64,000 bases of DNA from JAAZKA01 sp034926225 (lineage in GTDB: Bacteria > Bacillota > Clostridia > Oscillospirales > QAMX01). The notes under the pieces are model-generated. The model had not been told where the DNA came from. It worked only from the letters and a program-made list of their open reading frames with translations, and made no database searches. Position numbers and translations under genes: made by a program. This document shows positions 52,659-61,326 of the stretch, piece after piece (within the stretch, counting starts at the first letter, position 1; each line of letters opens with the position of its first letter). Location of the stretch: NCBI GenBank assembly GCA_034926225.1, contig JAYFRF010000008.1:147055-211054 (forward strand), written 5' to 3'.

Positions 52659-53987
52659 TCAGTCCCGTCCCTTCATCCATGATTCATCCGACGGATGATC
52701 CCGGAACTGCTTTAGGCGGGCGATGTCGGCCGGGTCGATCTTCCCCATCGCCGCCGCCGTTTCGCAGAGCGCGTCAAAATCGCACAGACTGATGTTTCTG
52801 ACCCCCGCTTCCGCGAGTCTCGCTACCCCTTTTTGCATGACGTAGGTAAAGATGCTCGCGATCCCCAGCACCTCGGCCCCGGCATCGCGCAGAGCGAGAA
52901 CGGCGTCGATGGCGCTGCCGCCGGTGGAGATGAGATCCTCGACGACGACGACCTTTTGACCGGGGAGCAGCTTTCCCTCGATCTGGTTGCCCCTGCCGTG
53001 ATCCTTCGCGGCGCCGCGGACGTAGCCCATCGCGAGCCCCATGCGCTCCGCCGTGATCGCGGCATGCGCGATGCCGGCGGTTGCGGTACCCATCAGGACT
53101 TCGCAGCCGGGGTACTCGCGGGCGATGGTCCTGGCGAAGCTTTTTTCAATCAGCGTGCGTACCTTCGGCGCGGTCAGGGTCAGGCGGTTGTCGCAGTAAA
53201 TCGGGGACTTGATGCCGGAAGCCCAGGTAAACGGCTCCTCCGGGCGCAGGAACACCGCGCCGATATCCAGCAGCGCGCGGGCGATCGGATGGATGGAAAA
53301 CTCCGCCGCAGCACGGGCATACGCCGCGGTGGGATTTTCCGCCCCCGTGATGGGGCGGCCTACGACGATGTAGTCGGAGCCGAGCTCACGCGCGTCGGTG
53401 GGCGTCGTCACGCGCTTCTGGTCGCCCGCAGCGCTGTCCGCGAAGCGCACACCGGGCGTCACGGTCAGGAATTCTTCACCGCAGGCCGCCTTGACCGTCC
53501 CGGCCTCCAGCGGAGAGCACACGACGCCGTCGAGTCCCGCCTCCTTGGCGTTTTTCGCATAGTGCGCGACGGTTTCCTTCATCGACGCGCCGATGAGCAG
53601 CTCACGGTGCATGGCTTCCTCGCTGGTGGAGGTCAGCTGCGTCACGGCGAGGAGAATCGGACGCGTCCCGTCGGGACGCGTGAGCCCTTCGACGGCAGCG
53701 CGCATCATCTCGACCGTTCCCGCGGCGTGGAGGTTGACCATATCGACGTCAAGCTTCGACAGCACGGACATCGCGCGCTTGACGGTGTTCGGGATATCGT
53801 GGAGCTTTAAATCGAGGAAAATTTTATGCCCGCGCGCTTTAATGGCTCGGATGATCGAGGGGCCTTCCGCGTAGAAAAGCTCCATGCCGATTTTCACAAA
53901 CGGCTTCTCCTCCCCGAAGCGGTCAAGAAACGCAAGCATATCCGCGGCGGACGGAAAATCGCAGGCAATGATCACATGATCTCTCAT
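52659..53987 (-). CDS. pyrFE: PyrF-PyrE fusion: orotidine-5'-phosphate decarboxylase plus orotate phosphoribosyltransferase
   Basis: The frame extends to 54104, but ATG 53987 (MRDHVIIACDFPSAAD) follows AAAAAGGAG and starts at the natural PyrF N-terminus, giving 442 residues. Residues 1 to about 232 are OMP decarboxylase with the Asp-Lys-Asp core IFLDLKLHDIPNTV and late YIVVGRPITGAENP. Residues about 235-442 are OPRT with FTWASGIKSPIYCDNRL and the PRPP motif VVVVEDLISTGGSA. The order PyrF then PyrE is opposite to the eukaryotic UMP synthase. The fusion lets the last two steps of UMP synthesis occur on one chain. No stop or frameshift lies between the domains. Confidence 0.94.
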   Translation of the reverse strand: MRDHVIIACDFPSAADMLAFLDRFGEEKPFVKIGMELFYAEGPSIIRAIKARGHKIFLDLKLHDIPNTVKRAMSVLSKLDVDMVNLHAAGTVEMMRAAVEGLTRPDGTRPILLAVTQLTSTSEEAMHRELLIGASMKETVAHYAKNAKEAGLDGVVCSPLEAGTVKAACGEEFLTVTPGVRFADSAAGDQKRVTTPTDARELGSDYIVVGRPITGAENPTAAYARAAAEFSIHPIARALLDIGAVFLRPEEPFTWASGIKSPIYCDNRLTLTAPKVRTLIEKSFARTIAREYPGCEVLMGTATAGIAHAAITAERMGLAMGYVRGAAKDHGRGNQIEGKLLPGQKVVVVEDLISTGGSAIDAVLALRDAGAEVLGIASIFTYVMQKGVARLAEAGVRNISLCDFDALCETAAAMGKIDPADIARLKQFRDHPSDESWMKGRD

Positions 53988-54000
53988 ACTTTTCTCCTTT

Positions 54001-54768
54001 TTATAGCAATATGTTTTCTTCAATCCATCGGGCAACGCCGTCGCTGTCATTTGCTCCGCAGACAAAACCGGCGGCATCCCGCGCTTCTTGAATCGCATTT
54101 TCAACCGCTACGCCGACTCCGCAGTCCCGGAGCATCTCCACATCGTTATAGTCGTCTCCGAACGCGGCAATCTGTGACATGGGGATATCAAACCTTGCGC
54201 TAAGCGCCCGAACCGCGTTCCGCTTCGTCGCGCCGCGGTTCATAATCATGCCGACCGTGTTCTCAGACATCTGGATGTAGTATTCCCGAGGCAGCACACG
54301 CGCGGCGGCATCCAGTTCCTCCTTTGTGGACATCGGCAGCAGGATTTTATCGGCGAACAAACGCGGCAGATCGGTAAATTCGGTGTAAACTGTCTCCACT
54401 CCCGGCCAGATGTCGGACGCGTCGAAGTTCCCGTACAGCCGATCCTCTATCTCAAGACATACCCGCGCCGCCGGGTCGACTTTCAGCACCGCCGAGAGAA
54501 TGTCGTTGGTCGCCTCCGGCGGTATCCCGCAGCGAAGCAGTACCACGCCGTCGTTTTCCGCAACCGCGCCGTTGTGATAGACTGCGCCGTCGCACGGAAT
54601 CCGCCTGTGATACGCCGTCACCGCCCGTATCGGACGCCCTGTCGCGAATACCAGCTTGATGCCGCGCGCCCGGCAGCACTCGAATATAGAAACCGTGTAG
54701 TCGGAAATCGTCTTATCCGACCGTAAAAGCGTGCCGTCAAGGTCCGACACGATCATCGAAACCCGCAT
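54001..54768 (-). CDS. Cof-type HAD-superfamily phosphatase inside the pyr operon
   Basis: A 255-residue protein with motif I MIVSDLDGTLLRSD, motif II FATGRPIR, and motifs III/IV in ATKRNAVRALSAR and IAAFGDDYNDVEML. It lies 13 bp before pyrFE and 30 bp after pyrD, so it is cotranscribed. Cof-type enzymes dephosphorylate sugar phosphates, nucleotides or pyridoxal phosphate. The position suggests housekeeping of a pyrimidine pathway phosphate (for example UMP or a toxic by-product), but this is inference. Confidence 0.9.
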   Translation of the reverse strand: MRVSMIVSDLDGTLLRSDKTISDYTVSIFECCRARGIKLVFATGRPIRAVTAYHRRIPCDGAVYHNGAVAENDGVVLLRCGIPPEATNDILSAVLKVDPAARVCLEIEDRLYGNFDASDIWPGVETVYTEFTDLPRLFADKILLPMSTKEELDAAARVLPREYYIQMSENTVGMIMNRGATKRNAVRALSARFDIPMSQIAAFGDDYNDVEMLRDCGVGVAVENAIQEARDAAGFVCGANDSDGVARWIEENILL

Positions 54769-54798
54769 AATCCCCTCCTGGTGTTATATAACGCCCTG

Positions 54799-55710
54799 TT
54801 ACGCAACGCCTATGATATCCGTAAACTTTTCTATCCCGAGCTTTTCCATCTCCCGCGGCAGCGCTGCGATGATCGACGGCGCCGCGTACGGATTGACAAG
54901 GTTTGCTGCACCGATCTGCACCGCCGTGGCCCCCGCCATCATCATCTCGATGACGTCCCTCGCCGAGTCTACGCCGCCCATGCCCATGACGGGTATTTTC
55001 ACCGCGTGCGCGACCTGATACACCATCCGCACGGCAATCGGGAACACCGCCGGACCGGACAGTCCTCCCGTACCGTTTGCAAGCAGGGGCCGGCGGCGCG
55101 CCAAGTCGATGCGCATGCCCAGCAGTGTGTTGATCAAAGAGACCCCGTCCGCGCCCGCTTCCTCGCAGGCGCGCGCCACGGCCACGATGTCCGCCGCGTT
55201 CGGAGAAAGCTTCATATAGATCGGCTTTTTCGTCACGGCGCGGACGGCCTTCGTCACAGCCGCCGCGTTTTTGGGGTCTTGGCCGAACGCCATGCCGCCC
55301 GCGTGAACGTTCGGGCAGCTGATGTTGATCTCGAGGATGCCGACCTCGGGCGCCGCGTCGAATTTAGCCGCCACCTCAGCAAATTCTGTGACAGAGAACC
55401 CGGAAATGTTCGCGATCACCGGTTTATGGAAGATTTTTGCCACCTCGGGCAGCTCCCTCGCGATCACCTCGTCCACACCGGGGTTTTGCAGGCCCACCGC
55501 GTTGAGCATCCCTGAGTCGCACTCGGCGATACGCGGCAGGGGGTTTCCGTAACGAGCCTCCCGCGTGGTTCCCTTTAAGCAAAAGGAGCCTAATATGTCG
55601 AGATCATAAAGCTTTGCGAATTCCTGCCCGAATCCGAACGTCCCGGAAGCCGGTATGACCGGATTATCGAGCTTCAAGCCCGAAAGCGTCACCGAAAGGT
55701 CGTATTTCAT
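54799..55710 (-). CDS. pyrD: Dihydroorotate dehydrogenase B catalytic subunit
   Basis: I choose ATG 55710 (MKYDLSVTLSGLKLDNP), which overlaps the pyrK stop by ATGA and follows GGAGG; the frame runs 7 codons further. The 303-residue class 1B FMN barrel shows GSFCLKGTTREARYGNPLPR, ININ-like EINISCPNVHAGG with the catalytic Cys, IYMKLSPNAADI, and GMGGVDSARDVIEMMMAGA. It works with PyrK, passing electrons from dihydroorotate to NAD+. Confidence 0.96.
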   Translation of the reverse strand: MKYDLSVTLSGLKLDNPVIPASGTFGFGQEFAKLYDLDILGSFCLKGTTREARYGNPLPRIAECDSGMLNAVGLQNPGVDEVIARELPEVAKIFHKPVIANISGFSVTEFAEVAAKFDAAPEVGILEINISCPNVHAGGMAFGQDPKNAAAVTKAVRAVTKKPIYMKLSPNAADIVAVARACEEAGADGVSLINTLLGMRIDLARRRPLLANGTGGLSGPAVFPIAVRMVYQVAHAVKIPVMGMGGVDSARDVIEMMMAGATAVQIGAANLVNPYAAPSIIAALPREMEKLGIEKFTDIIGVA

Positions 55711-56447
55711 GCCTTCTCCTCCAGCCCCCACGCAAGCTCGTCCGCGTTCAGCACCGGCCCCTCCGCGCAGATCCGTTTATATCCCGTGATCGTGCGGCAG
55801 GTGCAGCCGACACACGCGCCGAAGCCGCAGCCCATACGCGCCTCAAACGACAGCTGCCCCGGACGCCGCAGGCTCATGAAGACCGCGCGCAGCATCGGCT
55901 CCGGCCCGCAGGTATAGTACGCGTCATAGGGGGGATTTTTTGCGGCAATGCGGTCGGTGACAAATTCGTTCCCGAGCGCGATTTCCGGTGCGCAGCCCAG
56001 CGCCGAAAATTCTTCCCGATAGAACACATCCTCCGCCGCGCGGAAGCCGAGATATACCCGCGGGACGACGCCCCGCGCGAGAAAAGCCTTACATAAGCCG
56101 TACAGCGGCGGAACACCGACCCCGCCGCCGACGAGCAGCGGCGCGCGAATGGTATCCACGACGGAATAGCCGTTGCCAAGTCCCGCGAGGAGGTCGAAGC
56201 CGTCCCCCTTTTTTGCGTCGGCCAGCTTTTTAGTCCCCTCGCCGACCACCTTATAGATCAGCGTAATCGTTTCCTCATCCCAGTCGCAAACCGAAAGCGG
56301 ACGGCGCAGAAATTGTCCGGAAATCAGGATATTCACAAACTGCCCCGGACGCTCGATGGCTGACGTATCGCCGCAAAGCTTCATCTCATAGGTGTCCCGC
56401 GCGAGCTTTCTATTCGACAGACAGGTATACATTCCCTGTTTTACCAT
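55707..56447 (-). CDS. pyrK: Dihydroorotate dehydrogenase B electron transfer subunit
   Basis: A 246-residue flavoprotein of the ferredoxin reductase type. The FAD part has GQFVNILISGQFLRRPLSV, the NAD part has LLVGGGVGVPPLYGLCK, and the C-terminal [2Fe-2S] site is CGFGACVGCTCRTITGYKRIC with four Cys. It forms the PyrD2-PyrK2 complex. It lies 4 bp after pyrC and overlaps pyrD. Confidence 0.96.
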   Translation of the reverse strand: MVKQGMYTCLSNRKLARDTYEMKLCGDTSAIERPGQFVNILISGQFLRRPLSVCDWDEETITLIYKVVGEGTKKLADAKKGDGFDLLAGLGNGYSVVDTIRAPLLVGGGVGVPPLYGLCKAFLARGVVPRVYLGFRAAEDVFYREEFSALGCAPEIALGNEFVTDRIAAKNPPYDAYYTCGPEPMLRAVFMSLRRPGQLSFEARMGCGFGACVGCTCRTITGYKRICAEGPVLNADELAWGLEEKA

Positions 56448-56451
56448 CGAT

Positions 56452-57642
56452 TTACCCTTCCTTTACCGCAAAATTGCGCACAATCCGTCCGTATACGCGT
56501 AAGCCGTCAAACGGCGTGTTCCGCCCCTTGGACGCAAATCCTTCCGCGTGGATCGTATACGGCGTCCCGAGGTCGATGCAGGTCACCTCCGCCGGTTCGC
56601 CGGGCATGATGCGTCCGCCGCCAACCCGGAACAGCTCCCTTCCCCGCACGCTCATCGCATCGACGACCCGTTCCAGCGTCAGCACTCCTTCCCGGACAAG
56701 CTTTGTGTACACCACCGGGAACGCCGTTTCCATGCCGATAATCCCCATCGCACCCTTTTGTTTATCCGCGGCTGTATGCGGTGCGTGATCCGTCGCGATG
56801 CAGTCGATCGACCCATCCGCGACCCCCGCAAGCATCGCTTCCCGATCCGCCCGGGAGCGCAGCGGCGGGTTCATATGGTACCTCCCGTCCGTATCTCCCT
56901 CGCGGTCGCCTTCGTCAAGTACCAGGTAATGCGGCGCGGTTTCGCAGCTGACACGCAGCCCCGCCTTTTTCGCGTCACGAATCAGGGATAACCCCTCGCG
57001 TGTCGACAGGTGGCAGACATGGTACCGGCAGCCGGTCTCGGCGGCAAGCGCCAAGTCCCGCTCGATCATCTTCCACTCGGACGCATTTCCATCGTATCGC
57101 GTATCCTCACAGTGCGCCGCGACGAGTCCGTCGAACGCCCGGATCCGCTCCATGCACTCCCGCATCACGCCGTCATCCATGACGCCCGCGCCGTCGTCAG
57201 AGAAGGCACAGACGTCGGGGGCAAGCTCCTCGAGCGCGGCGGGCATTTTCCCCTGCCGTCCCATCGTCAGGCAGCCCACCGGGGCGACCCGTATCGCCGC
57301 GTCCCGTCCGATCAGCCGCAGCTGTTCCGAAAGATGCTCTCTTGTGTCCGGCGCGGGATTTATGTTCGGCATCGAGCAGACGACGCCGTACCCTCCGCGC
57401 GCGGCGGCCTTAGAGCCCGTGCGTATTGTTTCCTTTTCTGAAAAACCGGGCTCCCGCAGATGAACGTGAACATCCGCGAAGCCCGGTATCAATATCATAT
57501 TTTCGCAAGAAAAAAGGAGGTCAGTCGTCGATACGGGGATGTTTTTTCCCATCGCGACGATCTTTCCGTCCTCTATTGCGATATCTTTATTCGTGAAAGC
57601 GTCTCGGGTATATACCCGCGCGCATTGCAATATCAGCGCCAT
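56452..57642 (-). CDS. pyrC: Dihydroorotase
   Basis: I choose ATG 57642 (MALILQCARVYTRDAF) with GGGGGA just upstream; upstream in-frame ATGs overlap the RBS. The 396-residue class I dihydroorotase shows the metal motif PGFADVHVHLREPGFSEKET, VAAHCEDTRYD, YHVCHLSTREGL, and IATDHAPHTAADK with the catalytic Asp. It closes carbamoyl-aspartate to dihydroorotate. It is the first gene of the operon, with a leader of only about 25 nt after a consensus promoter. Confidence 0.95.
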   Translation of the reverse strand: MALILQCARVYTRDAFTNKDIAIEDGKIVAMGKNIPVSTTDLLFSCENMILIPGFADVHVHLREPGFSEKETIRTGSKAAARGGYGVVCSMPNINPAPDTREHLSEQLRLIGRDAAIRVAPVGCLTMGRQGKMPAALEELAPDVCAFSDDGAGVMDDGVMRECMERIRAFDGLVAAHCEDTRYDGNASEWKMIERDLALAAETGCRYHVCHLSTREGLSLIRDAKKAGLRVSCETAPHYLVLDEGDREGDTDGRYHMNPPLRSRADREAMLAGVADGSIDCIATDHAPHTAADKQKGAMGIIGMETAFPVVYTKLVREGVLTLERVVDAMSVRGRELFRVGGGRIMPGEPAEVTCIDLGTPYTIHAEGFASKGRNTPFDGLRVYGRIVRNFAVKEG

Positions 57643-57672
57643 AGCTTCCCCCATCCTTATTTCTTTCAGAGT

Positions 57673-57701
57673 ATTATACAGCAAGGAATGGGTGTTGTCA
57701 A
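57673..57701 (-). promoter_or_regulatory. Consensus promoter of the pyr operon
   Basis: On the minus strand TTGACA (57701-57696), exactly 17 bp, TATAAT (57678-57673). Both hexamers are perfect consensus. No PyrR-binding anti-antiterminator fits in the roughly 25-nt leader before pyrC. Confidence 0.9.
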
Positions 57702-57756
57702 GAGGTTGTATGTTGAATATTTTTTTTCTTACTTTTGCGCGCCTGACTTTTTTAGT

Positions 57757-58542
57757 TCATCCTAGCGCGACGTCCAGTACCATCATCAGCGCAAAGCCGA
57801 GACTCGCGGCGATCGTGCCTATATTCGAATGCTCACCCTCCTGTGATTCGGGAATCAGCTCCTCCACGACGACATAGATCATCGCACCCGCAGCAAAAGC
57901 CAGTACAAACGGCAGCGCCGGGGTAATCCATGCCGCAAACAGCATCGTCAACACCGCGCCTATCGGCTCGACGACACCGGATAGAAACCCATACAGGAAG
58001 GCGCGCTTCTTTGTTAATCCCGTGCCGATCAGAGGCATCGAGATCACTGCACCCTCCGGGAAGTTCTGCAGCGCGATACCAATCGCCAACGCCAATGCCG
58101 CCGCCGCCGTGATGCCCGCGTGTCCGTCGCGCGCGCCCACCATGACAACGCCGACCGCCATCCCCTCCGGCAAATTATGCAGCGTCACCGCCAACACCAG
58201 CATTGCCGATTTCCCGAGCTTCGACGTCCGAGGCCCCTCCGGATGGTCGTTCCCGAGGTGCAGATGCGGGATGACCGTGTCGAGCAACAGCAGAAATCCC
58301 ACGCCACACAAAAAGCCTGTCAATGCGGGCAGCCATGCGATTCTCCCCTGCTCCTCCGCCATATCGATCGCGGGTATCAGCAGCGACCACACCGACGCCG
58401 CAATCATGACGCCAGCCGCGAACCCCAAAAACGCCTTCTGGATGCGCGGCGCAATCTCTCCGCGAAAGAAAAATACCATCGCCGCGCCCGCCGTCGTTCC
58501 GAGCAGTGGTATCAGCAGCCCGGAAAGCAATATTACATCCAT
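57757..58542 (-). CDS. ZIP family metal transporter
   Basis: I choose ATG 58542 (MDVILLSGLLIPLLG) behind GGGGGAG; the frame is open 22 codons further without a better RBS. The 261-residue membrane protein has about eight hydrophobic segments. ZIP features are VTLHNLPEGMAVGVVMVG in helix 4 (His-Pro-Glu-Gly motif) and IALQNFPEGAVISMPL in helix 5. The short His-containing loop VIPHLHLGNDHPEGP lies between helices 3 and 4. It likely imports zinc or another divalent metal. Confidence 0.92.
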   Translation of the reverse strand: MDVILLSGLLIPLLGTTAGAAMVFFFRGEIAPRIQKAFLGFAAGVMIAASVWSLLIPAIDMAEEQGRIAWLPALTGFLCGVGFLLLLDTVIPHLHLGNDHPEGPRTSKLGKSAMLVLAVTLHNLPEGMAVGVVMVGARDGHAGITAAAALALAIGIALQNFPEGAVISMPLIGTGLTKKRAFLYGFLSGVVEPIGAVLTMLFAAWITPALPFVLAFAAGAMIYVVVEELIPESQEGEHSNIGTIAASLGFALMMVLDVALG

Positions 58543-58666
58543 TTTGTCTCCCCCGTTTTCGATCATATCCTTTTGCTCTATCTTACCATGCGGTCTGTCC
58601 GGTTGCAAGTATTTTTCGCATAATAACGCGGCAGGGACACACGCTGGAATTTTTCTAAAAAAGGTC

Positions 58667-58695
58667 TTGATTTTTTTGGCGGGATGAGGTATAAT
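58667..58695 (+). promoter_or_regulatory. Promoter of tRNA-Gly
   Basis: TTGATT (58667-58672), 17 bp, TATAAT (58690-58695), 15 bp before the tRNA. Confidence 0.8.
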
Positions 58696-58710
58696 GAAAA
58701 AGCTTCTTAT

Positions 58711-58785
<75 letters not shown>

Positions 58786-58786
58786 T

Positions 58787-58820
58787 AAAACACTCGAAAA
58801 TGCACGTTTTCGAGTGTTTT
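58787..58820 (+). terminator. Terminator of tRNA-Gly
   Basis: AAAACACTCGAAAA (58787-58800), a 6-nt loop, TTTTCGAGTGTTTT (58807-58820), then TT. A perfect 14-bp stem. Confidence 0.93.
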
Positions 58821-58892
58821 TTATTGTTTTCTACAACTTTTATATGACTACCAAAAAATGTAAGTCATTGTACGCCACCGTCCGACGCTCTC

Positions 58893-58924
58893 GGTCGTGA
58901 TATTTCACGACCAAACTCACGACC
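58893..58924. repeat. GGTCGTGA palindrome and repeat beside the tRNA
   Basis: GGTCGTGA (58893-58900), TATT, TCACGACC (58905-58912) is a perfect palindrome. A third TCACGACC follows at 58917-58924. The 59086-bp side of this 58823-59163 gap holds only the next promoter, and no gene is seen. Confidence 0.7.
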
Positions 58925-58932
58925 AGCAAAAG

Positions 58933-58959
58933 GGCCGCTCCCGTAAATCGGAAGCGGCC
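58933..58959. terminator. GC-rich hairpin, possible terminator of a lost gene
   Basis: GGCCGCT (58933-58939) pairs with AGCGGCC (58953-58959), extended by CCG/CGG after one mismatch; TTATTT follows. No gene ends here, so it may be a remnant of a deleted gene or element. Confidence 0.6.
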
Positions 58960-59088
58960 TTATTTAAATTATGCCGTAAATACCCATGTAAAACTGTCGC
59001 CAAACGGAGCCGTGCTACATATAATATTCTTTTAATACGTATTTTTATGCTTATTTTACTACTATCGTGCTGACTTTTACGTATTTAG

Positions 59089-59117
59089 TTGACATTTCAA
59101 CCGGTATATCGTATACT
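59089..59117 (+). promoter_or_regulatory. Promoter of the URO-D / amidohydrolase pair
   Basis: TTGACA (59089-59094), 17 bp, TATACT (59112-59117), 47 bp before ATG 59164. Confidence 0.85.
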
Positions 59118-59163
59118 GAAAGCCGGGATTGCGATACAAACGATTCGATGAAAGGATGAGATT

Positions 59164-60207
59164 ATGAAAAATTACCGTTATCACGGCGAACAAATCTCCT
59201 GGAAGGTCGAATATAACCCGTACATTGTCTATACGTGGGTGGCGGGTGAAACTATGCGCGCGTATTTCGAAGATCCTGCGGTGGCAATCCGCTGCTACGA
59301 ACGCGGTCAAGAATGGATACGCGGTATGTTCGGCGACCGGCTGCACGTTATGCCTCCTGCTCCGTACCCGATTTCGTACGGTCATCTGATCTGCCTCGGC
59401 GGCACCTACACAATGCCCGAAGACTCCGACCTCAACGTCCATCCGTTTGCCTCGAGTGTCGACGAAGGCATCGACATCGTCCGTTCCCACCTTGGCATGG
59501 ACTTCTCGCGTCATCCGCTCGTACAAAAGTACATCGCATACTCGCAGACGCTGCGCGACGCCTATCCCGATCTGCATCTGCCGATTACCCTGCCGGGCGT
59601 ACAGGGGCCAATCACTTCCGTTGCTTTGATGCGCGGACAGGACTTCTACATGGACCTCTACGACGAACCGGAAAAAACCCTCGAGCTGATCCAGCTGATG
59701 ACGCAATCCACCATCGAATACCGCCGCTACAATAACCGGATCAACGGCGTTCCGGAAATCAATCCCAAAGGAACGGGTTTTTGCGACGATTTAGCCGCGC
59801 TCGTTTCACCTCATCTGTTTTCCGATTACGTCATCCGTGCTTGGAATCAGCTTTTCGAAGGTCTTACCACCCCCGAAGGCACGCGCTTTGTTCACTGCGA
59901 GGATCTGACGCCGTTCCATTTGAAATACTTGAAAGAGGCGAAGCTGACGTCGTTCCAACCCTCCGTCTCCGATAAGCTGACGCTTGAGAATTACTTTGCG
60001 AACACTGACGTCCCGCTCGACGACTGGCTTCTTTACAGCTGGCGCTGCGCCGATATGACCCCCGCCGAAATAGACCGCTGGATCGACGATTCTCTCGCCG
60101 GCGGCGCGCGGCGGCTTCGGACGCAGTTCAACCGCCCCATGCTGCAGTCCGGACACGCCGATCGTATTACCGCTTTCATCGATTCATTTGACCGGTATGC
60201 CGAATAA
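59164..60207 (+). CDS. Uroporphyrinogen decarboxylase (URO-D) family protein
   Basis: This 347-residue member of the URO-D superfamily shows the barrel segments MDLYDEPEKTLELIQLMTQS, GTGFCDDLAALVSPHLFSDY and FVHCEDLTPFHLKYLKEA. It is only distantly like the one at 45148. The N-terminal Arg-rich substrate loop of true HemE is not evident, so a heme role is unlikely. A methyltransferase-like role is possible, since the superfamily contains MtaA-type proteins. It is followed after 37 bp by an amidohydrolase gene with its own RBS, as a two-gene operon. Confidence 0.82.
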   Translation: MKNYRYHGEQISWKVEYNPYIVYTWVAGETMRAYFEDPAVAIRCYERGQEWIRGMFGDRLHVMPPAPYPISYGHLICLGGTYTMPEDSDLNVHPFASSVDEGIDIVRSHLGMDFSRHPLVQKYIAYSQTLRDAYPDLHLPITLPGVQGPITSVALMRGQDFYMDLYDEPEKTLELIQLMTQSTIEYRRYNNRINGVPEINPKGTGFCDDLAALVSPHLFSDYVIRAWNQLFEGLTTPEGTRFVHCEDLTPFHLKYLKEAKLTSFQPSVSDKLTLENYFANTDVPLDDWLLYSWRCADMTPAEIDRWIDDSLAGGARRLRTQFNRPMLQSGHADRITAFIDSFDRYAE

Positions 60208-60244
60208 CGGATACACATACCTTTCAATATAAGGAGGAATCCGT

Positions 60245-61144
60245 ATGAAAATCGTTCCGAAGATCGACATCCATGTCCATTCCACGCCCGAGCCGACGAT
60301 CTTACGCTTAACGGGCGATCCCTATGCAACGCCGCCGGTCCTACGTAAAATCTACGATACGATCGGCGTCGAGCGCGGCCTTCTTCTGCCTTCCGGTGTC
60401 TACGGCGCCTGCGCGTTCGATGTGATTTCGATGCGCGAGGCACGCGACATGGTGAAAAACTACAGCGATACGCTCGGCTGGTGGTTCTGCAATTTAAGCC
60501 CCGCCTCCGGACACAACCTGCCGGATACCGACCTCGGCTACTTTTTGCGCCAATTACAGGCGATGGGCGCGCGCGGTGTGGGCGAGATCACCGAAAACCG
60601 GTACTTCGACGATCCTTACGTGTTAAACCTGTTCCGCCATGCGGAAGCCTGCGGTATGCCCGTCACGTTTCACATCGGCAATCCCGGCGGCGGCGATTAC
60701 GGGCTGATCGACGAAATCGGCCTGCCGCGGCTTGAAAAGGTTTTGCGTTTATTCCCGAAACTGACTTTCCTCGGTCACTCGCAAAAATTCTGGGCCGAAA
60801 TCGGACAGTGCGACGAGGATTCGCGCAAAGGCTACCCCACGGGGCCCGTCAAGCCCGGCCGCGTCGTGGAGCTTTTACGCCGTTATCCGAACCTCCGCGG
60901 CGACCTGTCCGCCGGTTCCGGCTGCAACGCGGTTATGCGCGACCCGGCGTTCGGCTACGCCTTCCTTGAAGAATTCCAGGACCGGCTGTTCTACGGCACC
61001 GATATCTGCTCTCCGCGCAACATCGACAACCCCATGCTCCGGCTTTCCGGCTTCCTCGACGACGCGATGAAAAACGGGAAGATCAGCTACGCTGCGTATG
61101 AGAAGATTTCCCGCGGCAACGCACTGAACCTGCTCGAACGCTGA
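60245..61144 (+). CDS. Amidohydrolase-family TIM-barrel metal hydrolase
   Basis: A 299-residue protein of the amidohydrolase 2 type. Metal ligands are visible in KIDIHVHSTPEPT (His10, His12), PVTFHIGNPGGGD, FLGHSQKFWAEIG and LFYGTDICSPRNI (catalytic Asp), and the C-terminus is the usual KISRGNALNLLER helix. Family members hydrolyse or decarboxylate ring and carboxylate compounds, and the substrate here is unknown. RBS AAGGAGG. It ends the operon with a strong hairpin. Confidence 0.87.
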   Translation: MKIVPKIDIHVHSTPEPTILRLTGDPYATPPVLRKIYDTIGVERGLLLPSGVYGACAFDVISMREARDMVKNYSDTLGWWFCNLSPASGHNLPDTDLGYFLRQLQAMGARGVGEITENRYFDDPYVLNLFRHAEACGMPVTFHIGNPGGGDYGLIDEIGLPRLEKVLRLFPKLTFLGHSQKFWAEIGQCDEDSRKGYPTGPVKPGRVVELLRRYPNLRGDLSAGSGCNAVMRDPAFGYAFLEEFQDRLFYGTDICSPRNIDNPMLRLSGFLDDAMKNGKISYAAYEKISRGNALNLLER

Positions 61145-61164
61145 TCATACGGATATACCTAAAA

Positions 61165-61208
61165 GAGAAACGAGGAGGACCGGCGGTCCCCCTCGTTTCT
61201 CCGTTTTT
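61165..61208 (+). terminator. Terminator after the amidohydrolase gene
   Basis: GAGAAACGAGG (61165-61175) and the GGACC next to it pair with GGTCC and CCTCGTTTCTC (to 61201) around a short loop; CGTTTTT follows. Confidence 0.88.
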
Positions 61209-61326
61209 ACGGTACCAAATGCTGCGGCCGGAAAATGAGACGGCTTCGATGTGGGTGGCTTTCATCTTTTCATGATTTTGGGGCAAGATAAAGATAGGAA
61301 GTGAATTTCTAATTCGAGGTTTTTAT

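Noticed and set aside
53988..54104. N-terminal extension of PyrF-PyrE by 39 codons
   Set aside because: It overlaps the end of the HAD phosphatase gene and has no RBS, whereas ATG 53987 follows AAAAAGGAG and matches the PyrF N-terminus.
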